From: VAZQ01 sp963827585
Lineage (GTDB): Bacteria > Pseudomonadota > Alphaproteobacteria > Rhizobiales > Xanthobacteraceae
DNA: 64,000 nt
Direction: 5' to 3'
NCBI GenBank assembly: GCA_963827585.1
Contig: CAWHCK010000051.1
Span: forward strand, 334,748 to 398,747
Below are positions 1 to 8,841 of the stretch, one piece after another. Every line of letters begins with the position of its first letter. Positions within the stretch are counted from its first letter, which is position 1. A model generated the notes under the pieces. That model saw only the letters and a list, made by a program, of their open reading frames with translations, did no database searches and was not told the DNA's origin. The position numbers and the translations under genes were made by a program.

Positions 1-635
1 CCCGCGAGACCGCTGCCGAGCGCAAACGTGATGGCGAACACCCGATCGACATTGATGCCCAGCCCGCGTGCCATGCGCTGGTTGTCGACCGCCGCGCGCA
101 CCTGGGCGCCGAAACGGGTGTATTCGAGGGCCGCTACCAGGACGACGGTGACGACAAGCGAAGTCCCGATCAGGAACAGCCGGTACACGCCGAAAGTCTG
201 GCCCATGATCGAGACCGTGCCGCGCAGGTAGGAGGGCAGCTTCAGCGGCTGCTGGATGGTCCCATAGATATAGGCCGCGACCGCGACCGAGATGAACACG
301 ATGCCGATCGTGAGCAGGCACTGGTCGAGATCGCTGGCGCGGTAGAGCCGCCGGTAGAGCGTGCGCTCGAACGCCACGCTGACTACCGCCGCCGCCAGGA
401 ACGCCAATGGCAGACTGGCCAGGAACGGCCAGCCAAGCTCGTTCGTCAACGTCACCGTGACATAGCCGCCCAGCATGGCGAAGCTGCAGTGCGCCAGGTT
501 GACGAAATTCATCATGCCGAGCGTCACCGACAGGCCAACCGACAGCAGGAATAGCAGCATCCCGTAGGCAAAGCCGTCGAACAGGACGCCGAACGCCGAG
601 GCAATCATGCCGGAAGCCGAGTCAATCGTCAGCAT
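1..635 (-). CDS. Branched-chain amino acid ABC transporter permease, LivH type (3' end outside window)
   Basis: This is the N-terminal ~211 residues of an inner-membrane permease of the LivH/LivM family, which moves amino acids or related small carboxylates taken up by a periplasmic binding protein. The start ATG lies at 635 and the frame stays open to the window edge. Several hydrophobic segments are visible, together with the family-typical stretches MMNFVNLAHCSFAMLGGY near residues 41-58 and DNQRMARGLGIN near 187-198. The gene begins only 10 bases after the stop of the preceding binding-protein gene, so it is the last visible gene of a leftward operon holding three binding proteins. Family membership is clear; the substrate cannot be read from sequence. 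The partner permease and ATPases are presumably to the left. Confidence 0.9.
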   Translation of the reverse strand, partial: MLTIDSASGMIASAFGVLFDGFAYGMLLFLLSVGLSVTLGMMNFVNLAHCSFAMLGGYVTVTLTNELGWPFLASLPLAFLAAAVVSVAFERTLYRRLYRASDLDQCLLTIGIVFISVAVAAYIYGTIQQPLKLPSYLRGTVSIMGQTFGVYRLFLIGTSLVVTVVLVAALEYTRFGAQVRAAVDNQRMARGLGINVDRVFAITFALGSGLA

Positions 636-645
636 GATCGGTCGC

Positions 646-1827
646 CTAGTTCGTGGCCCGCGCCTTCACCGGATCCTTGACGTTCTCGATCTTGTCGAAC
701 TCGACATTGACCAGCTGGTTGCCGACCTTCTCCACCCGCCGCATATAGACGGTCTGCACCACGTCGCGGGTGGCCGGATCGATCGACATCGCCCCGCGCG
801 GGCTCTCCCACGCCATGCCTTTGGCGGCTGCAATCAGAGCGTCGCCATCGGTATTGCCGCCGCTCTTCTTCAGCGCCTCGTAGATGAGATGCATTCCGTC
901 ATAGCCGCCCACGGCTGAAGAAGTCAGGATTGCGCTTGAAGGCGGCATTGAACGCGGCCACGAACTCCCGGTTGGGCCTGAAGTCGTGATTGTAGTCGTA
1001 GTGCGCCGACGTGATGATGCCCAGTGCGGTGTCGCCCATGTTCTTCAAGGCCTGCTCGTCGGTGAGCTCGGCTTGTGCCATGACCTTGGTCTTCCTCGGG
1101 TCGATGCCGCGGTCAGCCAATGCCTTGGCGATCGCGGGCGACTGCGAGCCCCCGGGCACGAAGACGAAGATCGCTTCCGGATTCATATCCTTGGCGCGCT
1201 GCACGAAGGCCGAGAAATCGGGGTTCACGACCGGATACCGCACCGAGCCGATGATCATCCCCGCCGGCAGCCCTTGAAGGCGCCCTGGAACGCGGCCTCG
1301 GCGTCATGGCCGGCGGCAAAATCCGCCACCATCGAATAGACCTTCCGTACGCCGTTCTTGTAGGCCCAGATTCCGAGCGGCTCGTTGAATTGCGGCAGCG
1401 TGAAGGACACCCGTGCCATGTAAGGCGACTTGGTCGTGACGATCGAGGCCGCCGCGTTCATCACCACCATGAGCTTCTTGGCCTGCGCCGAGATGTCGGC
1501 AGCCGCCAGCGCATTGGGCGTGAGCGAGAATCCGGCGAGCAGATCGACCTTGTCGCGCACGACCAGCTCCTGGGCGAGACGCTTGGCGACGTCGGGCGCG
1601 ATGCCTCCAGTATCTTTGCGGATGATCTCGATCTTCTTGCCAGCGACCGTGTCGCCGCGCTGCTGCATGTAGAGCTTGATGCCGTTGTCGGCCTGCGCGC
1701 CGGGATCGGCAAACTGTCCGGAATAGGGCAGGATGACGCCGATCTTGATCGTCTGCTGCGCGTCGACCGGCGCGACGGCAAAGAACGCCGCGGCAAAGCC
1801 GACTATCCCGACAAGAGTGCTGCGCAT
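646..1827 (-). CDS. Branched-chain amino acid-type ABC transporter substrate-binding protein, copy 1 (frameshifted)
   Basis: This is a periplasmic binding protein of the LivJ type (Periplasmic_binding_6 family). The start at 1827 is preferred over an upstream ATG at 1848 because a GGGGAGAAG ribosome-binding site sits just before it. An N-terminal signal peptide ends near PVDAQ. Reading continues in three frames: residues up to about 1258, then about 1258 to 920, then about 920 to the stop at 646. Near 1258 two extra G residues restore the frame if removed, and near 915 one extra C does so. The repaired product would be 392 residues, matching its 390- and 391-residue paralogues upstream. The protein is therefore probably intact in the cell, although it could be a recent pseudogene. 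It is third of three tandem paralogues and precedes the LivH permease. Confidence 0.85.
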
Positions 1828-1939
1828 CGCTCTTCTCCCCCGCTGCACCGGCGCCTCAGACCTACCACATGCTCGCAGCCAGGGGACACAGCCATGCAGC
1901 CGCGCCCTCCCCCGCCGGCACGCACCGGGATCGGGTTGC

Positions 1940-3112
1940 TCAATTCTTCATCCGGGCAAGCACTGGATCCCTGACATTCTCGACCTTGTCGAAGACGACG
2001 TTGCGCAATTCTCCGCCGACCCGCTCCACGCGACGGATATAGATCGTCTGCACGACGTCGCGAAATTCCGGATCAATCGAGACTGGACCGCGCGGGCTCT
2101 CCCACTTCATTCCCTTGACCGCGGCGATCATCGCATCGGGGTCGCTCCTGCCGCCGGTCTTCTTCAAGGCTTCGAAGATGAGATGCATCCCGTCATAGCC
2201 CCCGACCGACATGAAATCCGGATTGCGCTTGTTGACCTCGTTGAACTGCTTGACGAATTCCCCGTTGAGCCTGGTGGCGTCATTGTAGTCGTAGTTCCAC
2301 GCGGTGACGATGCCGAGCGCAGAATCGCCCATGCTCTTGAGCGCCTGCTCGGCTGTGGTTTCTCCCGTTCCCAGAATCTTGACGGCCTTGGGATCGAGGC
2401 CACGCTCCGCAACCGCCTTGCCGAATGCGGCCGGCTGCGCACCCGCGGGCACGAACAGGAAGATCGCTTCCGGATTCAAATCCTTGGCGCGCTGGACGAA
2501 CGCCGAGAAGTCCGGATTGGCCACTGGAAACCGCACCGCCCCGACGATTTCGCCGCCCGCTTCCTTGAACGCACGCTGGAATCCGGCTTCGGCATCGTGA
2601 CCCGGGGCGAAATCCGACACCATCGAATAGACCTTCTTGATGCCGTTCTTGCCGGCCCACGTTCCGAATGCTTCGGCCACCTGCGGCAGCGTAATCGAAA
2701 CGCGCGTCACGTACGGCGATTTGGTCATGATGATCGAAGCGCCCGCGTTCATGACCACCATGAATTTCTTCGCCTGGGCCGATACATCGGCCGCGGCAAG
2801 CGTGTTCGGGCTGAGCACGAAACCCGCGAGCACGTCCACGTTGTCGCGCACCACAAGCTCTTGCGCGAGCCGTTTGGCCACGTCCGGCGCAACCCCGCCG
2901 CTGTCCTTGCGAATGATCTCGATCTTCTTGCCGGCGACGGTGTCACCGTGCTGTTTCAGGTAGAGCTTGATGCCGCCGTCGAGTTGGGTCGCGGTGTCGG
3001 CGAACTGGCCCGAATAGGGCAGGATCACGCCGATCTTGATCGTACCCTGCGCATTGGCCGCAGACGTGCCCACCAGCGCAAAGATGCCGAGCGCGAACAA
3101 TGCCTTCCGCAT
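1940..3112 (-). CDS. Branched-chain amino acid-type ABC transporter substrate-binding protein, copy 2
   Basis: This is an intact 390-residue periplasmic binding protein of the LivJ/Periplasmic_binding_6 family. It begins with a typical signal peptide (MRKALFALGIFALVGTSAANA) and shares long blocks with its two neighbours, for example VILPYSGQFADTATQLDGG and the C-terminal SPRGPVSIDPEFRDVVQT. A GGGAG motif lies about 6 bases before the ATG. It is the middle gene of three tandem paralogues, about 40 bases after copy 3 and about 110 bases before copy 1, all in the leftward operon ending in a LivH permease. The mature protein is expected to bind a small hydrophobic amino acid or an aromatic or short-chain acid; the ligand cannot be assigned. 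Confidence 0.93.
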   Translation of the reverse strand: MRKALFALGIFALVGTSAANAQGTIKIGVILPYSGQFADTATQLDGGIKLYLKQHGDTVAGKKIEIIRKDSGGVAPDVAKRLAQELVVRDNVDVLAGFVLSPNTLAAADVSAQAKKFMVVMNAGASIIMTKSPYVTRVSITLPQVAEAFGTWAGKNGIKKVYSMVSDFAPGHDAEAGFQRAFKEAGGEIVGAVRFPVANPDFSAFVQRAKDLNPEAIFLFVPAGAQPAAFGKAVAERGLDPKAVKILGTGETTAEQALKSMGDSALGIVTAWNYDYNDATRLNGEFVKQFNEVNKRNPDFMSVGGYDGMHLIFEALKKTGGRSDPDAMIAAVKGMKWESPRGPVSIDPEFRDVVQTIYIRRVERVGGELRNVVFDKVENVRDPVLARMKN

Positions 3113-3151
3113 GGGACTTCTCCCGCCGGTTCAGCCGTCGTGACAACCCAA

Positions 3152-4327
3152 TCAGCCGCCGCGCGCCCGCGACGGGTCCTTGACGTTCTCGATCTTGTCG
3201 AATGGGACATTGATGAGCTCGCCGCCGACCTTTTCGACCCGCCTGATATAGATCGTCTGCACGACGTCGCGGGTGTCGGGATCGATCGACATCGGGCCGC
3301 GCGGGCTGTCCCACTTCAATCCCTTGGCGGCCGCGATCAATAAATCGCCGTCGGTCTTTCCGCCGGCCTTTTTCAGCGTCTCGTAGATGGCGTGCATACC
3401 GTCGTACCCGCCGATCGAGAAGAAATCGGGGTTACGCCCGTGCATTTCGTTGAACAGCTTGACGAACTCGACGTTGCGCGGCGCATTGCTCTTGTAGTCG
3501 TAGTGCCACGCCGAAATGATGCCGAGACCGGCGTCGCCCATCACCTTAAGCGCCTGCTCGGCGGTGGTCTCGCCCGACCCCAGCACCTTGGTCTTGGCGA
3601 AATCGATGCCGCGCTCTGCGAAGGCCTTGCCCAGCGCGGCGGGTTGCGCCCCGCCGGGGATGAAGATGTAGATGCATTCCGGGCTCATGTCCTTGGCACG
3701 CTGGACGAAGGCCGAGAAATCCGGATTCGCTACCGGGAAGCGCACCGATCCGATGATCTCGCCGCCCGCTTCCTTGAACGCGCGCTGGAATGCCGCCTCG
3801 GAATCGTGTCCCGGACCGTAGTCGGTCACCATCGTGTAGCACTTCTTGAGGCCGCTCTTGGCGGCCCAGGTTCCGAAGGTCTCCATCACCTGCGGCAGGG
3901 TCACTGACGTGCGGATCATATACGGCGACTTGGTGATGATGATCGAGGTGGCTGCATTCATGACCACCATGAACTTCTTGGCCTGCGCCGAAACGTCGGC
4001 GGCGGCGAGCGCGTTCGGGGTGAGCAGGAAGCCGGCGAGCAGGTCGACGCCGTCGCGCACGATCAGCTCCTGCGCGAACCGCTTGGCGACATCGGGCGCC
4101 GGGCCGCCGACGTCGCGGCGGATGATCTCGATCTTCTTGCCGCCGACGGTGTCGCCGTACTGCTTCATGTAGGTCTTGACGCCGTTGTCGAGCTGAATGC
4201 CGGCATCGGCGAATTGGCCCGACAGCACGTTGATCAAGCCGATCTTGACCGTGCCCTGCGCGTCGGCCGCGGAGAAGGTGAGCACCGCAGCGGCAAGGCC
4301 GGCCGAAATCGTCGTGAGTATTCGCAT
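3152..4327 (-). CDS. Branched-chain amino acid-type ABC transporter substrate-binding protein, copy 3
   Basis: This is the first gene of the leftward operon and encodes a 391-residue LivJ-like periplasmic binding protein. The start at 4327 is chosen because GGGGAGG lies 5-11 bases upstream and a signal peptide (MRILTTISAGLAAAVLTFSA...) follows directly; the open frame continues upstream to 4510 but that part has no signal-like or conserved sequence. The fold is the two-lobed Periplasmic_binding_6 type, close to copies 1 and 2 throughout. Having three such receptors in front of one permease suggests that they feed the same transporter with different ligands, as in other rhizobial Liv-type systems; that is inference. 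Confidence 0.93.
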   Translation of the reverse strand: MRILTTISAGLAAAVLTFSAADAQGTVKIGLINVLSGQFADAGIQLDNGVKTYMKQYGDTVGGKKIEIIRRDVGGPAPDVAKRFAQELIVRDGVDLLAGFLLTPNALAAADVSAQAKKFMVVMNAATSIIITKSPYMIRTSVTLPQVMETFGTWAAKSGLKKCYTMVTDYGPGHDSEAAFQRAFKEAGGEIIGSVRFPVANPDFSAFVQRAKDMSPECIYIFIPGGAQPAALGKAFAERGIDFAKTKVLGSGETTAEQALKVMGDAGLGIISAWHYDYKSNAPRNVEFVKLFNEMHGRNPDFFSIGGYDGMHAIYETLKKAGGKTDGDLLIAAAKGLKWDSPRGPMSIDPDTRDVVQTIYIRRVEKVGGELINVPFDKIENVKDPSRARGG

Positions 4328-4632
4328 CGCATCCTCCCCAAGCGTTTGATCGTTGTCGCAAACGGTAATGGCTGCAAAACGCGAGGTCAATTTTGCGCGT
4401 GTCGCATGCGACCAAGCGACGATGGGCGCCGCACTGCCAGGTCCCCGCTTGGTCTGAGGCCGTCGCGCTCTGCCTCCGATCGACGCCGTCGTGGGCAGCG
4501 GCCCCGGCACGCTGCCGGGCTGGAGGGCCGCCCGGCGGCCCTTGCGTCATCCCCCCTGGCTTGGCTCCAAACCTCACATTTCCGCCGCATCCGATGTGCT
4601 AATCGGGGGGCGGTTGATCGCGGCGGACCCAT
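4328..4632. other. Intergenic region between divergent genes
   Basis: These 305 bases separate the leftward binding-protein operon from the rightward SGNH hydrolase and must carry both promoters. GC-rich inverted sequences are present around 4500-4540, but they have no T-run and could be chance in such GC-rich DNA. I see no gene, riboswitch or clear operator. Confidence 0.5.
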
Positions 4633-6606
4633 ATGCGCCACCTCGGCATCGCTGGCTTTGCGACCCTTCTGCTCTGGGCCTGGTACGGGCAGCCTGCCCA
4701 CGCCGAGCTCAAAGGCGGCAGCGCATTGCAGATCGAGTGGGAGGTCAAGCACCGGTTCCGCCTGTTCCGCAAGGAGGCCGACTTCCAGCGTCACGTCGCC
4801 GCGGCGCATGGCGAGGGGGTGCTGGCGGCCGAGCGCCGCCTGGCGCGCGAGACCGACGGCCGCGGCTGGGCGCGCGACATGGTCGAGCGACTGTGCGTCG
4901 ACCGTGCGGGCAAGCTCCTGGAATTCTGCGAACGCGACGGCGAGCGCGAAACCTATCTCACGCCGCGCGAGCACCGCGTCGCCGTCAGATTGGCCGGAGC
5001 CTTGCCGGCCAATGAAGGCTGCGCCTGGAATTTCGACGACGGCGACGGCCCCGCGCGGCACGTGAACGGCGCCTGCACCGAAGAAGTGAAGGCTCACCTC
5101 GCCTACGGTCGGCCGACCCTCGTCAGTGTCGACATCATCTTGCCGGACGGCACGGCGATGCGGCTGGTCCGCGAGATCCGCGTGCGCGACGTGCTGATTG
5201 CGGGCATGGGAGACTCGATCGCGGCCGGCGAAGGCAATCCCGACCGGGCGGTGCGCCTGTCCGACGAGGGCTTTTGCTTCAAGCGTTTCGAGGGCGGCGA
5301 ATACTACCGCCCGGGGCGAGCCGGCTTCAGCGGCAACAAGTCCTGCAACACGATGGCGGGCGACGACGCCGGATCGAGCGACTGGGCAAGGCAAAGCGCG
5401 CGCTGGATGAGCGGTCCCTGCCACCGCTCGCTCTACAGCTACCAGATGCGCACCGCGCTTGCGCTCGCGGTCGAGAACCCGCATCTCGCCGTCACCTTCA
5501 TTCCGCTCGGCTGCACGGGCGCCACCATCAATGTCGGCTTCCTCGCGAACCAGCGGGCGCGCGAATGCCCAAGTCCGGGCACCGGTGCAGCCTGTTCGGG
5601 AACGGCGCGCGCCCAGATCGCCGAGTTGACCGAGCTGCTGGCAGCGGCCCGACGCCACCGCGCCGACCGCGCTCTCGATCTGGTGTTGCTCACCATCGGA
5701 GCCAACGACATTCTGTTCTCCGGGCTGGTCGCCAACATCATCGTCGAGCCGGGAACCGAACGCAGCATGCTTCGGCGCGGCGGCATCCTCGCTTCGGTCG
5801 AAGATGCCCAAAAAGTGCTCGATCGCGAGCTGCCGGGAAATTTCGCCAAGGCGCGTTCCGCGCTCAAGCCGTTGGTCGGCGGAGATCTGTCGCGCGTCGT
5901 GTTCGTGACCTACGGCAACCCGGCGCTTGCCGGCCCCCACACGCCCTGCCCCGGCGGGCGCGACGGTTTTGACGTGCATCCGGCCTTTGGCGCAGACGGC
6001 GAACGGATGCGCCAAGCCGTCGACTTCGTGTCGCAGCGGTTCCTTCCCGGGATCAGGGCGCTCGCACGCTGCGAAGACGGCAAGAGCTGCCGCGACCCTT
6101 CGACCGAGCGCATGACCTTCGTCGACGCCCATCAGCCGGCCTTCGCGTTGCACGGGGTGTGCGCGCGCGCGGATGACGATCCCGCCTTCGATCGGGAATG
6201 CTTTTCGAGCAAAGGCCAGACTTTCGAGACGACCCTGACCAAGGCCGCGACCGATCCCATGGCCTGCAGCTACACGGCGAGCGAATTCCGTCCTTACGCA
6301 TCGCGGGCGCGCTGGATCCGGACCGCCAACGATAGCTACTTCACGGCCTTGACCTATCCCGAGGGCCTGCCGTCGTTGCTGCAGCCCGCCGACCTGCACG
6401 ATGCCATCTGGGGCGTCTTCGCGGCGGTCTATGGCGGCGCCGTCCATCCGACCGCCGAGGGCCATGCGGCCATGGCGGACGCGGCGCTGCCGGCCGCGCG
6501 CGAGGTGCTGGGCTTGCCCCCGCCTGCCGCGCCGGTGCGCGCCGAGCCGCTGCCGCCGCTGCATAGCCCGCTTGTTCCGCGGTTGCCGACCTCCGGGCGC
6601 CAGTAA
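4633..6606 (+). CDS. Secreted SGNH/GDSL-type hydrolase
   Basis: This 657-residue protein has a signal peptide (about residues 1-24, ending QPAHA) and a C-terminal SGNH-hydrolase domain. The nucleophile block GMGDSIAAGEGNPD places the catalytic serine at about residue 195. The block-III motif is IGANDILF, and the block-V histidine is His605 in VHPTAEGH. This is the usual Ser-His set of secreted lipases and esterases. The first ~180 residues form a separate cysteine-containing domain that I do not recognise. Proline-rich sequence closes the C-terminus. It probably hydrolyses an ester in the periplasm or outside the cell; the substrate is unknown. It is transcribed alone and is followed by a toxin-antitoxin pair with its own operator. 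Confidence 0.82.
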   Translation: MRHLGIAGFATLLLWAWYGQPAHAELKGGSALQIEWEVKHRFRLFRKEADFQRHVAAAHGEGVLAAERRLARETDGRGWARDMVERLCVDRAGKLLEFCERDGERETYLTPREHRVAVRLAGALPANEGCAWNFDDGDGPARHVNGACTEEVKAHLAYGRPTLVSVDIILPDGTAMRLVREIRVRDVLIAGMGDSIAAGEGNPDRAVRLSDEGFCFKRFEGGEYYRPGRAGFSGNKSCNTMAGDDAGSSDWARQSARWMSGPCHRSLYSYQMRTALALAVENPHLAVTFIPLGCTGATINVGFLANQRARECPSPGTGAACSGTARAQIAELTELLAAARRHRADRALDLVLLTIGANDILFSGLVANIIVEPGTERSMLRRGGILASVEDAQKVLDRELPGNFAKARSALKPLVGGDLSRVVFVTYGNPALAGPHTPCPGGRDGFDVHPAFGADGERMRQAVDFVSQRFLPGIRALARCEDGKSCRDPSTERMTFVDAHQPAFALHGVCARADDDPAFDRECFSSKGQTFETTLTKAATDPMACSYTASEFRPYASRARWIRTANDSYFTALTYPEGLPSLLQPADLHDAIWGVFAAVYGGAVHPTAEGHAAMADAALPAAREVLGLPPPAAPVRAEPLPPLHSPLVPRLPTSGRQ

Positions 6607-6658
6607 ACCCGTCAGCGTGCTGCAGTCGTCAGGTGGCTGTTGTCAGATGGCGAGGACA

Positions 6659-6681
6659 ATATAGCCATTGGATGGCTATAT
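6659..6681. promoter_or_regulatory. Palindromic operator of the toxin-antitoxin operon
   Basis: A perfect 10-base inverted repeat (ATATAGCCAT, spacer TGG, ATGGCTATAT) ends 7 bases before the antitoxin ATG at 6689. Phd/YefM-type antitoxins repress their own operons by binding such palindromes next to the start. The position, symmetry and AT-rich core fit that role. It may also overlap the -10 region. Confidence 0.75.
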
Positions 6682-6688
6682 TTCTCCA

Positions 6689-6937
6689 ATGGGAACTCAC
6701 AGTGTCGCCGAGGCCAAGAACCGTCTGCCGGAGCTGATCGACCGCGCCCTCAAGGGCGAGGATGTCGTGATCACTCGGCACGGCCGGCCGGTGGTCGAGC
6801 TCAAGCCAATCAAGGAGCCGGCGCGTCCGGTATCGGCGGAGGCTCTCGACTGGCTTGCCGCCCGCCGCGTCGGAAAGCGTGCAAAGGAGGACGCGGGTAC
6901 TTTCGTCAGCCGGATGCGCGATGAGTGGGAGCGGTGA
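6689..6937 (+). CDS. Type II antitoxin, Phd/YefM family
   Basis: This 82-residue protein carries the family's N-terminal DNA-binding core (SVAEAKNRLPELIDRALKG, then the VVITRHGRPVVEL strand), followed by a charged C-terminal tail that would clasp the toxin. The ATG at 6689 is preferred over an in-frame TTG at 6668 because the latter lies inside the palindromic operator. Its stop overlaps the toxin's GTG start (GTGA), so the two are translationally coupled. The antitoxin should neutralise the PIN toxin and repress the operon. Confidence 0.9.
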   Translation: MGTHSVAEAKNRLPELIDRALKGEDVVITRHGRPVVELKPIKEPARPVSAEALDWLAARRVGKRAKEDAGTFVSRMRDEWER

Positions 6938-7356
6938 GCGTCTATCTCGACGCCAGCATTCTAGTGTCGCTATTTGTAAACGACACTCTGACGGTCCGGG
7001 CGGAGGCGTTCTTGCGCGCCCATCCGTCGGTGCTGATCGTCAGCGACTTTGCCGCAGCTGAATTTGCTGCTGCGGTTGCTCGCCGCGTGCGAATAGGAAC
7101 GCTGACAGCGGATGAAGCACGCACCGCCTTCCTGACATTCGACACCTGGACGGCACGAGCAACAGAGCGCGAGCAGACGCGGAGCGTCAACGTTTCATTG
7201 GCCACGGGATTTCTTCGGCGATTGAATCTGGCGCCGCGAGCGCCCGATGCCATCAACATCGCGATGGCCCAACGCCTCGGTGCCGATCTCCTAACCTTTG
7301 ATGAGCAGATGGCAGCGGGCGCGCGAGTTCTCGGGACTGCCGTTCTGGCCGGGTAG
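6934..7356 (+). CDS. vapC: PIN-domain ribonuclease toxin, VapC type
   Basis: This 140-residue protein has all four acidic residues of the PIN nuclease centre: Asp6 (YLDASIL), Glu43 (AAEFAAAV), Asp105 (APDAINIA) and Asp123 (TFDEQM). VapC toxins cleave tRNA or rRNA in a Mg-dependent way and arrest growth when their antitoxin is lost. The GTG start at 6934 overlaps the antitoxin stop by four bases; a second GTG at 6925 is possible but gives a longer overlap. Pairing a Phd/YefM antitoxin with a VapC toxin is common in rhizobia. The gene looks intact and the catalytic set suggests an active toxin. Confidence 0.9.
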   Translation: MSVYLDASILVSLFVNDTLTVRAEAFLRAHPSVLIVSDFAAAEFAAAVARRVRIGTLTADEARTAFLTFDTWTARATEREQTRSVNVSLATGFLRRLNLAPRAPDAINIAMAQRLGADLLTFDEQMAAGARVLGTAVLAG

Positions 7357-7376
7357 TCTGCGGCACGCCACCCGTC

Positions 7377-8408
7377 TCACGCCACGCCGAGCTTCTTCTG
7401 CAGGCTGGTGGACGAGGTCGTGTACTGGAACACCAGGCGCTTGCCCGGATAGACGTAGCGGTGCGCCTTCTGCGCCATCAGTGCGCCTTCGTGGAAGCCG
7501 GAAAGAATGAGCTTGAGCTTGCCCGGATACCAGTTGATGTCGCCAATCGCGAAGATGCCGGGCACGCTCGATTCGAACGCCGCGGTGTCGACCAGAACGT
7601 ATTCGCCGTCCTTCATCTCCATGCCCCAGTCCGCGACCGGGCCGAGCTTCATGGTCAACCCGAAGAACGGCAACAGCGCGTCGCAGGCGATCTCGAAGTT
7701 CGAGCCGTCGTCGCGCTTCACGATCGCCTTGGCGATCTGTCCGCCAGCGCCCGCCAGCGCCGCCACCTGACCCAGCACGAAGTCGATCTTACCCTCGCCG
7801 ACCAGCGCCATCATCTTGTTGACGCTGTCGGGCGCGGCGCGGAACTCGCTGCGCCGGTGCAACAGCGTGAGGTGGCTGGCGAGCGGCGCGAGATTGAGCG
7901 TCCAATCGAGCGCGGAATCGCCGCCGCCGACGATCAGGATGCGCTTGTCCCGGAACGCCTCCATCTGCCGCACCGAATAGAACACCGAGGTGCCCTCATA
8001 GGCCTCGATGCCGGGGATCGGCGGACGCTTGGGCTGGAACGAGCCGCCTCCCGCGGCGATCACGATGACCTTGACTTCGAATACCTGGCCGCGATCGGTG
8101 GTCACGCGAAACAGCGCATCGCCGATCTTCTCGATCGTCTGCACCATCTCCTGGAGATGGAACGTGGCGCCGAACGGCTTGATCTGCGCCATCAATGCGT
8201 CGCACAGACCTTGGCCGGTGACATAGGGCACGCCGGGAATGTCGTAGATCGGTTTTTCCGGATAGAGCTCCGCGCACTGGCCGCCGATCTTGTCGAGGAT
8301 ATCGATGACGTGCGCCTTCATGTCGAGCAGGCCGAGCTCGAACACCGCAAACAGTCCGCACGGTCCCGCGCCGATGATCAGAACGTCGGTCTTGATCGGT
8401 TCACTCAT
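7377..8408 (-). CDS. Ferredoxin-NADP+ reductase, thioredoxin-reductase-like type
   Basis: This 343-residue flavoprotein has an N-terminal FAD-binding site (VLIIGAGPCGLFAVFELG) and a second dinucleotide fold for NADPH (ILIVGGGDSALDWTLNLA). A C-terminal FAD contact (GIFAIGDINWYPGKLKL) follows. The CxxC redox pair of true thioredoxin reductases is absent, which identifies the ferredoxin-NADP+ reductase subgroup known from Rhodopseudomonas, Bradyrhizobium and Bacillus. It would exchange electrons between NADPH and a [2Fe-2S] or [4Fe-4S] ferredoxin. A ferredoxin gene lies about 100 bases upstream in the same direction, so the pair probably works together. The start MSEPIKTDV at 8408 fits the family better than the ATG at 8423. 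Confidence 0.9.
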   Translation of the reverse strand: MSEPIKTDVLIIGAGPCGLFAVFELGLLDMKAHVIDILDKIGGQCAELYPEKPIYDIPGVPYVTGQGLCDALMAQIKPFGATFHLQEMVQTIEKIGDALFRVTTDRGQVFEVKVIVIAAGGGSFQPKRPPIPGIEAYEGTSVFYSVRQMEAFRDKRILIVGGGDSALDWTLNLAPLASHLTLLHRRSEFRAAPDSVNKMMALVGEGKIDFVLGQVAALAGAGGQIAKAIVKRDDGSNFEIACDALLPFFGLTMKLGPVADWGMEMKDGEYVLVDTAAFESSVPGIFAIGDINWYPGKLKLILSGFHEGALMAQKAHRYVYPGKRLVFQYTTSSTSLQKKLGVA

Positions 8409-8505
8409 AGGTCGATCCAGCATGAGAATTCAGACCACGAAAGAGGGGACGACAGATAGGTGGGCTGACATGCGGGCCGGACAATAGGCCAGTCCGTCCT
8501 GGGCG

Positions 8506-8826
8506 CTATGCCTGCCGCTCGGGGGTGCGCACCACCAGGCCCTCGAGCTCGGCGGTGACCTTGATCTGGCATGACAGGCGCGAGTTCGGCCTCACCTCGT
8601 AGCCGAAATCGAGCATGTCCTCCTCCATCGGCGACGGCTCGCCCACGCTGGCGCGCCACGTTTCCTCGACATAGACATGACACGTGGCGCAGGCACAGGC
8701 GCCGCCGCATTCCGCCTCGATCCCGGGAATGCCGTTCTTGATCGCGGTTTCCATCACGGTCGAGCCGACCTCGCCCTCGACCGAGCGAGCAGTGCCTTCG
8801 TGATCGATGTAAGTGATTTTCGGCAT
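8506..8826 (-). CDS. [2Fe-2S] ferredoxin, adrenodoxin type
   Basis: This 106-residue ferredoxin has cluster ligands Cys40, Cys46 and Cys49 (CGGACACATC) and Cys86 (RLSCQIK), the spacing of adrenodoxin/putidaredoxin-type proteins. It passes single electrons, usually to P450s, iron-sulphur assembly or oxygenases. The neighbouring ferredoxin-NADP+ reductase downstream is its likely electron donor. The ATG at 8826 is only 15 bases from the end of a 166-base palindromic repeat, which must therefore carry or abut the 5' untranslated region. No clear promoter is visible outside the repeat. Confidence 0.93.
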   Translation of the reverse strand: MPKITYIDHEGTARSVEGEVGSTVMETAIKNGIPGIEAECGGACACATCHVYVEETWRASVGEPSPMEEDMLDFGYEVRPNSRLSCQIKVTAELEGLVVRTPERQA

Positions 8827-8841
8827 TTCGATTGGGTGGCG

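Noticed and set aside
4387..6564. Long open frame (~725 codons) on the minus strand opposite the SGNH hydrolase gene
   Set aside because: It is antisense to a gene with signal peptide and catalytic motifs and has arginine/alanine-rich, motif-free sequence, as expected from GC-rich codon bias.
7377..8408. Thioredoxin reductase
   Set aside because: No CxxC redox pair is present, and a ferredoxin gene is adjacent; the ferredoxin-NADP+ reductase subgroup fits better.
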